Of a DNA stretch of 64,000 nt, positions 20,390-35,705 are shown one piece after another. The position numbers were made by a program, and so were the translations under genes. How positions within the stretch are numbered: the first letter of the stretch is position 1; the number at the start of each line of letters is the position of its first letter. Source of the stretch: Eudorina sp. 2006-703-Eu-15 (lineage: Eukaryota > Chlorophyta > Chlorophyceae > Chlamydomonadales > Volvocaceae); assembly GCA_003117195.1 (NCBI GenBank), contig BDSI01000183.1, positions 1 to 64,000 on the forward strand, given 5' to 3'. The notes beneath the pieces are model-generated. The model made no database searches. It saw only the letters and a list, made by a program, of their open reading frames with translations, and had not been told where the DNA came from.

Positions 20390-23300
20390 GGAGCTGGCCC
20401 GGCCGGGCCTGGCCCGGGCCGGGCGGGGCCGGGCACGGCACGGGCCGGGTGGAGCGAGCGGAAAATCGGTATGATGAGCCGTGTGGCCGGCCCCCTCGAA
20501 GGGTGTGGACTGTGGGGGCGCCCCGTCTGCCAAGGAAGGCGACGAGGGGTTGTCGGCGCGTGCCGTTCTGTGGGTGGGTGGGTGCTAGTGTGGGGGCGTG
20601 TGGGCGTGGCCGGAGGGAGGGCAGGGACGCCCCACCCGTCTATCGGGTCCCCCTTCCCCCCTCCCTACCTACCTGCCCTCGCGTGTCCCTACCTGCCCGA
20701 GATGCGCCGTGGCGGCGCCCGTGTGTGTGTGCAGTCGGACCGCTGGAGATTGGTGCCGTGCGTCGTACGCTGTGCAGAATGTGCACAGAGCAGGATGTGG
20801 TTCAAGTTCGGGTCGGGTCGGGTCACCGGTGCCGGGATCGTGTCCCGCCTCGCACCTCACGTGTCGCGCCCGCCCCCCGCCTCCCCTCAAACTTGGAGAA
20901 CACCATTGATCACATTGCCGTGCATTGCCCCTGGACGGCATGGGCGTGTGTGTATGTGTGTGTGTGTGTGCGTGTGTGTGTGTGTGTGTGTGTCTATCCT
21001 GGATTGTATGCGCAGTTTTCTCGGCCCGTTGGCAGGAGGGGTTGCGCGCGCTCGCTGTGAAATGGCCAGTGTCGTACATGGCAAGCCGTCCGTACCGGAT
21101 GCAGTACGTCATAGCTGGAGGTTAAGAGCACGTGTGCAAGTCAAAGTCGCCCGCCGGATGTTTTCCCGTTGAGAAGTACCGCAGTAGTACGGCACACGTA
21201 CTGCAATGAGCAGCGGAGCGCGGAGTACGAGCTGGTCATATGTAGCCACGCTCTAATGTGCGATCCACCTCGTACGCTAATTTGAGACAAATTTCAGGAA
21301 ATTTGTTGACGTGCCGCATCCGGGGGTGATGGAGACCTAGGAGGCGGTTGCCCTAAACAGGCCGGCAGGCAGGCAGGCGGGACGGACGGACGGCGGGACG
21401 GCGGGGAGGCAGGCAGGCGCACGCTCGTGCTACTGCTACTGCTGCTGCCGCGGGCAAGCGAAAGGGCCGCGAGCTGTCGGCAGTGATCGGTTTTACGGTT
21501 TACGATTAATACGGCTTATACGGCGCGCTGCTGCCGTGCCGGTGCATCACCCGGTACGGTACGGTACGGTAATGGAGTTCGCGCCCTGCCAGCTGCCAGC
21601 TGCAGTTTTAAATTTGAATTTGCGCGCGCGTGCTCGCCATTGCAATTCGTTGATATCCAAGTCCCGTCGAGTGGGGGACAGTGCCCCTGAAAGCCCCTTG
21701 GGTATATGCATCCGGCCACCGCTTCCGGATTCACGGCCTGAGTGTACGGCAGTTGTAACTAATCTGATCCTTTGATGGCGTCTTTAAAGAAAAGAGGACG
21801 TTAAGAGTCGGGTGACCGTTCCGGAGACCAGCTTTTGCGTTTTGTAATCCGCCGAGGGCGCGCATTGGTTCGTTGCGTTGGGATTCATGTTGTAGACACC
21901 ATATACTTGTTGCCGTACGCCGCATATGGAACACACGTGCGGCCGAGCGGAGTTCGCTCGGCATCTGTCTGTCTGCCGCCACTGCGCGGTTCGCGTTTCC
22001 CTTCTAGTGCTCGTCCTCCTCGGGGCTCAATGCAATTGCATAACTCCTCCTCAGCGCGAACACGGGGGCGTCGTCGTACCGTCGTAGCTAAAACTCCGTA
22101 CATTTTTGACATTATGATGTAAGTATGAAGCCGTGTTGCTACGCTGCTGCGCTAGGCACCCAGCGTGAACCATGGCGTATTTAACCATGCATGGATACCT
22201 ACCTGCCCAGCGCTTCTTCTCACACCCGTGGCTAACGGTCCGGTCCAACCTTGGTAGTGCCACGCCCCGCCAGTCCCATTCCGCCACGCAGCACACCGCC
22301 GCAACACAAGATCAGTCAGTCACCCCGCGGTAGAATACCGTACGGTATCGCACGGCATCGCACGGTACGGCACCGTGTGTGGGGACAGACGTACGGCTGC
22401 ACGTCGCCGCACGTGGGGCGCTGCCCACCGCGGCTGCAGGCGCACCGCCGCGCACGGCGACTGTGTCCCACCGCCGGCCGCGATCCAGAAATACCCAGCA
22501 GGGGCGCCCGCGGGGGGATCCCACTCCCCAGCACCCCAGCACCCCGGCTCATGGAGGGCTGGGGAGGTAAACGGTAGGCACCGCCAGCTGGCTGTACGGC
22601 GTGAACTGGAGATCTTGGCTGGATATCTCGGCGGGCGCGGAGTCGCCGGGTCAGGCGCCACAGCTCCGGGCAGCGCCGCAGCTCTGCTACCGGCGCTGGA
22701 GCGAAGGGCGTCGAACAGAGGGGGCGTGGGGTAAAAGGGCGGGCGCGCGCGCCTCCCCGCCCCCCCCTCCCGCCCTCCCCGTTCCTGGAACGGGCGCATT
22801 GCGTGCGCCCGCACAGGGAATCCCCCGATTCCGGGATTCCTCCTCGTGGCAGGCCGGGGCCGGGGCACTGCACTGCACTGCACTGCACTGCACTGCCACG
22901 GAGCAGACCAGACGTCCGTTTCTGGATCCGTTTCTGGGGATGCAATGAAGCCGTGGTTGTACGGCAGGCTGTGCTACTTAGGCTGCCCTGCGGGTGCGCG
23001 AGTGAGCTGGTTTCAGCCTAACGGGGGCGAGACATGCCTGATGGCAGCAAGGGTAATTAATCCCTTGATGGAAGCCTCGGGATTTCCGGATTTGGTGACC
23101 ACGAATTTCTATGCTTTATAATATTTGTTGAACAGGCAGCCACTGCCGTGCAGACAAGGTCCGCCGCTGTGATAACGTTATATTTCAAAAGGTGCTGTCG
23201 GGTGCGCCTTGCGCACAACAAAGTTCTCTTAAAATGGCAGACGTTATTGCCTTAACTTCGGGGAAAATCATGCGCCGGGGAGCAACTACCGCTTTCGCGA

Positions 23301-24448
23301 GCCAAGGTCCACGCGCGCTGGAAGAGCGAAGTCAGACTTCTTAAGGTCGGCGCCACCTACACATGTTTGACAGTTCTACATACTTTGAAACAATGGGAAA
23401 AGTAATTGAAACCAGCAAACACTCGAATCGCGTCAGTGTCAGTGTAATGAATTCCCGAACGCATGATTTACATAACTGTACATAAGTGCTTGTTAGGTAC
23501 ATGTGATCAAATACTGTCTTGATGCATGTATCAGGTCCCAGGAATGATTGGTGGGCGGGCTGGATCAGGCGGGGCGGGCGATGTCCACAGCGAGCCGACC
23601 CGCGCAAAGCAGACTGGTGCACAGGGACTGGTCAAATATTGTGCATCACGAATCCTTCTCGCCAGCATTATCCCTTGTACTGTAAGTCACCTTGATCGAA
23701 GCGATCTCTCCCAACGCAATCTCGTCAACGTAAGAGCTCGTCAGTTTCAGCACTCAAAAATCTTTGACCAAATTAACGATTATAAACTTGGTTTGCAGCT
23801 GTCTCTTGACGACGGGAGTGCACAGCGGCTCATAGCTGGGCTGGCAGATTCCCCAGGTGACGGAGTCTGAATTTTACTGGCAAGGTGTGCGTATGTGATG
23901 CGTCGTGTTCTGTGACCAACAGTGACAACATTATCTCGTATGCTACCGCCTTGCGTGGTACCTGTTCGACTGGCGCCCCGCCCTGGAGTCATCAATTCGG
24001 ACCCCCGTACGCACAGAATTCGGCCCCTCGCCTATTCTGTGTGTTGCTTGCTCTCGGGTACGACGAAGCTAAGTGGACAAGGGCTCCTTCACACCGAGCA
24101 ACGGCGACCTAAAGGTATGCTCCCGCATGCGCTGGTGTGCCCAATAATGACTTTTTACCTTTGCAAACAGCTGGAACCTAACCAACGAGTTACAGACATT
24201 GCATCGAGCCTTCATCTGACCTGCGACGTGCTCTATGTCTGGCCCGCGGTGCAGTAGCAATCAATTCGCGTCTATCCTGCGGATGTGACTCCGTTGACCA
24301 TTGAGCTTCCGGACGACAAAAAAATCGGCAACTAAAAAACTTAAATATTAATTAGTTTTCGTGCCCTGTGCTCCTGTCCGCTGCAGCCGTGGATTCGTGC
24401 GAATCTTTGTCCCGCCCGCCCGCCCTGTGGGAAGCTCTGCGCCCGCGG
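20390..24448. other. Intergenic region between the two paralogs
   Basis: No convincing coding frame. It holds a GT-rich tract (20945-20993), GTACGG clusters (21553-21573, 22338-22372), a CACTG pentamer repeat (22865-22896), and a lower-GC stretch from about 23.0 to 24.4 kb ending in an AT-rich block (about 24319-24358) that is probably part of the promoter of the next gene. Confidence 0.5.
22865..22896 (+). repeat. (CACTG)n pentanucleotide repeat
   Basis: Six tandem CACTG units. Related CAGTACAGTG and CACTGTACTG repeats occur at about 8613-8653 and 27032-27078. Confidence 0.85.
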
Positions 24449-28421
<3,973 letters not shown>

Positions 28422-31326
28422 TCGATGCGTGGGCGCGACAGGCGCGGAACTCGATCGGCGGCCTTCCCGTCAACGGGTGAGGCCGGACGGAGCTGTCCGC
28501 AATCCTCTCCCTAAGCCTCTAAAGCACGGAAAGTTCTGTTTCCGTTTCCGCTTCCTTCCGTTTCCGTTGTCTGTCTGTCTTTCTGTCTGTCTGTCTGTCC
28601 GGTCGTCTGTCTCCTGGGGTGCACCGGAAGAGGGAAGGAGGGAGGGAGGGAGGCACCAAGGGGGAGGAGGTCCATCTGTCGTGTCGTGTGGTGTCGTGTC
28701 GTGTCGTGTCTCATGCCATCGGGCCAGGCAAGCGTGCGGGCAAACGCAGGAGGGAGGGCACGCAGGCGGGCGGGCGGGCGATCATCGATGTGTATCCAGC
28801 GCTGAGTCGCATGGCGGGGACCTCGGGGAGGGGGAGGGCAGCTTTGCTGTACGGGCCGCTCCCGTACAAGCTGCCGGAAGTGTAGACAAAATGTGATGTG
28901 GGCCCTATTGCCTTCCCCTGGGGGGGCCCTCTCTCTTCCCTCCCCTCCATCAACGGGGTGGAGTGTCAGGGGTTGCCGCATGCCGACCCATGGGTCACAT
29001 TACTTGCCGCGCGTGCAGGCGTGTGTGCGGGTATGGGTATGGGTATGCGTGTGTGTGAGTTGATGCCCTGGGAGCAGGGGGAAAAGGGGGATGGGGGCCG
29101 TTCGCCGGGGACACGGGAGGAGTGGGAGGTCTGAGGCGCCAACGCGCCCGGAGGGGCGAGGGGGACGGGGGAGAGGAGGCGCCTGGCGCTGGCTGGCGCC
29201 ACGGCCGTGTGTGTGTTTAAGAATGATACCCGTGTGTGCGCGTGTGCACTTGTGCTCTGTGTGGTCATGGGTGATCGTTTCACATCTCGGAAGGGAGCCG
29301 GATCGTCTGTGGGGGCCACCTGGACAGACAGCTGCCCTTGCCCATCCGGGGGAGACCACTAAAGCTCTAATCTCTTTTCTATGTGTGCGTGCGTCCGTAC
29401 ATGCCCGTACATGTGTGCGTGCCCGTACATGTCCGTACATGTGTGGTTTCATCCAGCACACGCACGGGGCTCTGTTGGCTGGGCCCTTAGTTGTTTGTTA
29501 TGTATGTACTGGGTGGGGGGGCATTCACGACATTCAATGGGTGGCTGCCGCAAGGGCAGCACCGGAGTCAGCAGTGTACGGCTGTACGGCGTGTCGTATG
29601 CGCACGTCAGGATGCTCAACATTTTCAAGGTCGATGCGATGAGGTAAAGTTGGTGGTGGTGCGTGGTGGTGGTGGTGGAGCAGGCGGTTTGATGATTCAG
29701 CGTGATTGGTGATTGCAGGTCGGGGGCAAGGAGCCGCGTGCCACAGATTGAATGAACGAACGCTACAGCGGACCCCAAAAGGGATCAACGGCATCGTAGC
29801 CTGCCCACGCGTCGCCGAGTGATGCAGATCAAAGCACTGCTCTGGCCCTCCAGGAGCGGTGGAAGGGGGACAGGACGTAACGGGTCGCGGCATGAGAGGG
29901 TGCGGTGATGTGCGCACATGTGTGCATGTGTCGTGCACCGATGACGGCACGTACGGCAATTCTGTGGCGCCGTCAACCGACAGCAGCTGGTGGACGCCTC
30001 AGTCAAGTTAACAGCTCTATGCCCAGACGCGCGAAGCTCGGTAGCAGCTTAACACTTCAGCAGGATATATGAGCCGGAAGATCCCCAGAATCCCCATCCG
30101 CGGAATGCCTGTCCGGCGCAGTAGCATGGCAATCCTACCAGGGACGTATCCTCATTCCCCCGCCCCCCTCTTTATCTCCTCCCAAAAGGTCTGTCCCGAA
30201 TCCCTGGGTGGCGGCTGGAGCCCGGTAGGGGGCTCCGAAACCCTCAGGCCGCCAAGCAGGGACACACCGGCAGGCCTGGGAGCCCGCTTGCGCCCATGCC
30301 CCCCTGGAGCCTACACCTTTCCTAACTTTCCAGACATGTGCGGACAGGCCCGCGGTGACGTTGTTGCCTGTTGCAAGTTCGATTATGAGACGTTCGTCGG
30401 TATCGAGGGTCCATCTTGTAACGGTTGCATTATATAACATATAGTCATGATAGCTAGATGACAATCACATTTATACAATTCTTTTTCGAATTATGTTAGA
30501 GAAGTAAATTACCACAGAGGCGTTTGTGCAAGGTACGTCCCGGTCGCTGTACCGTACGCTGCCAAGCAGAACGCTGAGTCCGTTCCGCTTTTGAGTGAGC
30601 TCATACCGAAATCTTCAAGATTTATGCAGCGTTTTGAGCTTCAGCGCACTCATTACGCGCAAATAGCGCTTCCGGCGTTGCTCCTCCCGCCAAATGTGGG
30701 TCTGGGCGATTCTTGCCTCCCTCCCACCTTCGATTTCATAGCTGCACAAGACTGGATTAAAACGCATCATCATTTTACATTCCATACTGGTTCGCGATAT
30801 ATCGGCGCAGTTCTTTCGTTACACCGTTGGTAAGTTGGTGCCGAGGCGAGGCGCTGCCCAATCTCCAGCCGCAAAATTTACCTCATATCGCACATCGCAC
30901 ATCGGAAACATTCTCCTAATTTCTATATTATTGCGACGACTGCTGCGACCAGGGGGAGACCTGATTCCACCCTCGTCACCCGGGCGTCGACCGCAAGTGG
31001 GTGGGTGGGTTGGATGATGATGATGCTGATGCCCGCCCATCGATTAATTGAATTGTTTGGCCTGCACCGGGACGGGGGCGGGGGCAGGGTTTGCCCGCTG
31101 CTCGGCAGGACTGCTGGGCTCGCCGCCCTGCCATACGGTCGCCGGCCCTACCCCACGACAAACATCTCGTCGCCGTCGCCAAGGGCCCTCCCTCCCTCCC
31201 TCCCTCCCTCCCTCCCCCCCGACCCACAGGTCCTGCCCTGGCTCTCCCCCCCTTCAGCGCAGTTTGAAAATGTCTACCGATTTCCTATACCCCCCTCAGC
31301 CCCGATGTGCGCAGGCTACACCGCCC
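28422..31326. other. Intergenic region upstream of the minisatellite
   Basis: No recognised gene. One plus-strand frame (30069-30437) ends with a Cys-rich stretch (CGQARGDVVACCKF) of unknown meaning. The region contains CTGT runs (28566-28600), CGTGT runs (28679-28711), GTACATG repeats (29397-29444) and one copy of the TGTCTACC dispersed repeat at 31271-31297. Confidence 0.4.
31258..31297 (+). repeat. Dispersed repeat TGTCTACC family, copy next to the minisatellite
   Basis: CAGTTTGAAAATGTCTACC then GATTTCCTATACCCCCCTC, 30 bp before the 10-bp array begins. Confidence 0.7.
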
Positions 31327-34300
31327 GCACCTGACCGCACCTGACCGCACCTGACCTCACGCACCTGACCGCACCTGACCGCACCTGACCTCACCTGACC
31401 GCACCTGACCGCACCTGACCTCACCTGACCGCACCTGACCGCACCTGACCGCACCTGACCTCACCTGACCGCACCTGACCGCACCTGACCGCACCTGACC
31501 GCACCTGACCGCACCTGACCTCACCTGACCTCACCTGACCTCACCTGACCGCACCTGACCGCACCTGACCGCACCTGACCTCACCTGACCTCACCTGACC
31601 GCACCTGACCTCACCTGACCTCACCTGACCTCACCTGACCGCACCTGACCGCACCTGACCGCACCTGACCCACCTGACCTCACCTGACCTCACCTGACCG
31701 CACCTGACCGCACCTGACCTCACCTGACCGCACCTGACCGCACCTGACCTCACCTGACCGCACCTGACCGCACCTGACCGCACCTGACCGCACCTGACCT
31801 CACCTGACCTCACCTGACCGCACCTGACCGCACCTGACCGCACCTGACCGCACCTGACCGCACCTGACCGTCACCTGACCTCACCTGACCGCACCTGACC
31901 GCACCTGACCTCACCTGACCTCACCTGACCGCACCTGACCTCACCTGACCTCACCTGACCGCACCTGACCGCACCTGACCGCACCTGACCTCACCTGACC
32001 TCACCTGACCGCACCTGACCTCACCTGACCGCACCTGACCGCACCTGACCGCACCTGACCTCACCTGACCTCACCTGACCGCACCTGACCTCACCTGACC
32101 GCACCTGACCGCACCTGACCTCACCTGACCTCACCTGACCTCACCTGACCGCACCTGACCGCACCTGACCGCACCTGACCTCACCTGACCTCACCTGACC
32201 GCACCTGACCTCACCTGACCGCACCTGACCGCACCTGACCTCACCTGACCGCACCTGACCGCACCTGACCGCACCTGACCTCACCTGACCTCACCTGACC
32301 GCACCTGACCGCCACCTGACCGCACCTGACCGCACCTGACCTGCACCTGACCGCACCTGACCTCACCTGACCTCACCTGACCGCACCTGACCTCACCTGA
32401 CCTCACCTGACCTGCACCTGACCGCACCTGACCTCACCTGACCTCACCTGACCGCACCTGACCCACCTGACCCCACCTGACCGCACCTGACCGCACCTGA
32501 CCGCACCTGACCGCACCTGACCTCACCTGACCTCACCTGACCGCACCTGACCGCACCTGACCGCACCTGACCTCACCTGACCGCACCTGACCTCACCTGA
32601 CCGCACCTGACCGCACCTGACCTCACCTGACCGCACCTGACCTCACCTGACCGCACCTGACCTCACCTGACCGCACCTGACCTCACCTGACCTCACCTGA
32701 CCGCACCTGACCGCACCTGACCGCACCTGACCTCACCTGACCGCACCTGACCTCACCTGACCTCACCTGACCGCACCTGACCGCACCTGACCTCACCTGA
32801 CCTCACCTGACCGCACCTGACCGCACCTGACCGCACCTGACCGCACCTGACCGCACCTGACCTCACCTGACCTCACCTGACCGCACCTGACCTCACCTGA
32901 CCTCACCTGACCTCACCTGACCTCACCTGACCGCACCTGACCGCACCTGACCGCACCTGACCGCACCTGACCTCACCTGACCGCCTCACCTGACCTCACC
33001 TGACCGCACCTGACCGCACCTGACCTCACCTGACCTCACCTGACCGCACCTGACCGCACCTGACCGCACCTGACCTCACCTGACCTCACCTGACCGCACC
33101 TGACCGCACCTGACCGCACCTGACCTCACCTGACCGCACCTGACCGCACCTGACCGCACCTGACCGCACCTGACCTCACCTGACCGCACCTGACCTCACC
33201 TGACCGCACCTGACCTCACCTGACCTCACCTGACCGCACCTGACCGCACCTGACCTCACCTGACCGCACCTGACCTCACCTGACCGCACCTGACCTCACC
33301 TGACCTCACCTGACCGCACCTGACCGCACCTGACCTCACCTGACCGCACCTGACCGCACCTGACCTCACCTGACCTCACCTGACCTCACCTGACCTCACC
33401 TGACCTCACCTGACCTCACCTGACCTCACCTGACCGCACCTGACCTCACCTGACCTCACCTGACCTCACCTGACCGCCACCGCACCTGACCTCACCTGAC
33501 CTCACCTGACCGCACCTGACCTCACCTGACCTCACCTGACCGCACCTGACCTCACCTGACCGCACCTGACCGCACCTGACCGCACCTGACCGCACCTGAC
33601 CTCACCTGACCGCACCTGACCGCACCTGACCTCACCTGACCTCACCTGACCGCACCTGACCGCACCTGACCGCACCTGACCTCACCTGACCGCACCTGAC
33701 CGCACCTGACCGCACCTGACCGCACCTGACCTCACCTGACCTCACCTGACCGCACCTGACCGCACCTGACCTCACCTGACCGCACCTGACCTCACCTGAC
33801 CTCACCTGACCTCACCTGACCTCACCTGACCGCACCTGACCGCACCTGACCTCACCTGACCGCACCTGACCTCACCTGACCGCACCTGACCTCACCTGAC
33901 CGCACCTGACCGCACCTGACCTCACCTGACCTCACCTGACCTCACCTGACCGCACCTGACCGCACCTGACCGCACCTGACCTCACCTGACCGCACCTGAC
34001 CGCACCTGACCGCACCTGACCTCACCTGACCGCACCTGACCGCACCTGACCGCACCTGACCTCACCTGACCGCACCTGACCGCACCTGACCGCACCTGAC
34101 CTCACCTGACCGCACCTGACCGCACCTGACCTCACCTGACCTCACCTGACCGCACCTGACCGCACCTGACCGCACCTGACCGCACCTGACCTCACCTGAC
34201 CGCACCTGACCGCACCTGACCTCACCTGACCGCACCTGACCGCACCTGACCTCACCTGACCGCACCTGACCTCACCTGACCGCCACCTGACCTCACCTGA

Positions 34301-35669
34301 CCGCACCTGACCTCACCTGACCTCACCTGACCGCACCTGACCGCACCTGACCGCACCTGACCTCACCTGACCGCACCTGACCGCACCTGACCGCACCTGA
34401 CCGCACCTGACCTCACCTGACCGCACCTGACCGCACCTCACCTGACCTCACCTGACCGCACCTGACCGCACCTGACCGCACCTGACCTCACCTGACCGCA
34501 CCTGACCTCACCTGACCGCACCTGACCGCACCTGACCGCACCTGACCTCACCTGACCGCACCTGACCGCACCTGACCGCACCTGACCGCACCTGACCGCA
34601 CCTGACCGCACCTGACCTCACCTGACCTCACCTGACCGCACCTGACCGCACCTGACCGCCACCTGACCGCACCTGACCGCACCTGACCGCACCTGACCGC
34701 CACCTGACCGCACCTGACCGCACCTGACCTCACCTGACCTCACCTGACCGCACCTGACCGCACCTGACCGCACCTGACCGCACCTGACCTCACCTGACCG
34801 CACCTGACCGCACCTGACCGCACCTGACCGCACCTGACCGCACCTGACCTCACCTGACCTCACCTGACCGCACCTGACCGCACCTGACCTCACCTGACCG
34901 CACCTGACCTCACCTGACCTCACCTGACCGCACCTGACCTCACCTGACCGCACCTGACCGCACCTGACCGCACCTGACCGCACCTGACCGCACCTGACCT
35001 CACCTGACCTCACCTGACCGCACCTGACCTCACCTGACCTCACCTGACCGCACCTGACCGCACCTGACCTCACCTGACCTCACCTGACCGCACCTGACCG
35101 CACCTGACCGCACCTGACCGCACCTGACCGCACCTGACCGCACCTGACCGCACCTGACCGCACCTGACCGCACCTGACCGCACCTGACCGCACCTGAACC
35201 GCCCACCTGACCGCACCTGACCTCACCTGACCTCACCTGACCGCCACCTGACCTCACCTGACCGCACCTGACCTCACCTGACCTCACCTGACCGCACCTG
35301 ACCGCACCTGACCGCACCTGACCTCACCTGACCTCACCTGACCGCACCTGACCTCACCTGACCGCACCTGACCGCACCTGACCTCACCTGACCGCACCTG
35401 ACCTCACCTGACCGCACCTGACCGCACCTGACCGCACCTGACCGCACCTGACCGCACCTGACCTCACCTGACCGCACCTGACCGCACCTGACCTCACCTG
35501 ACCGCACCTGACCGCACCTGACCGCACCTGACCTCACCTGACCTCACCTGACCTCACCTGACCGCACCTGACCGCACCTGACCTCACCTGACCGCACCTG
35601 ACCGCACCTGACCTCACCTGACCGCACCTGACCGCACCTGACCGCACCTGACCGCACCTGACCTCACCC
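31327..35669 (+). repeat. 10-bp minisatellite in two variants, about 430 units
   Basis: The unit is KCACCTGACC with K = G or T. The two forms are mixed in irregular order with very few other changes: isolated 1-2-base slips near 31670, 31870, 32311, 32341, 32461, 32983, 33475, 34283, 34437, 34660, 34700, 35200 and 35243. Each unit contains CACCTG and CTGAC. The plus strand has TGA in all frames every 30 nt, so it is not coding. The antisense Arg/Ser/Gly/Val-rich frames are repeat artefacts. It ends just before the exon starting at 35706 and may lie in that gene's intron. Confidence 0.97.
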
Positions 35670-35705
35670 GACCTGTTGCGGTGTCTCCTGGACGCTGCCG
35701 TACAG

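Noticed and set aside
30069..30437. Cys-containing 122-codon frame as a gene
   Set aside because: Only its tail looks unusual. It has no signal, domain or splice context that I can support.
31631..35537. Minus-strand open frames of 60-150 codons rich in Arg, Ser, Gly, Val, Cys
   Set aside because: They are read-through of the 10-bp minisatellite (three units give a 10-residue period) and stop wherever T-type units fall in frame. They have no start context or non-repeat sequence.
31327..35669. CRISPR-like array
   Set aside because: There are no unique spacers, the unit is only 10 bp, and the genome is eukaryotic.
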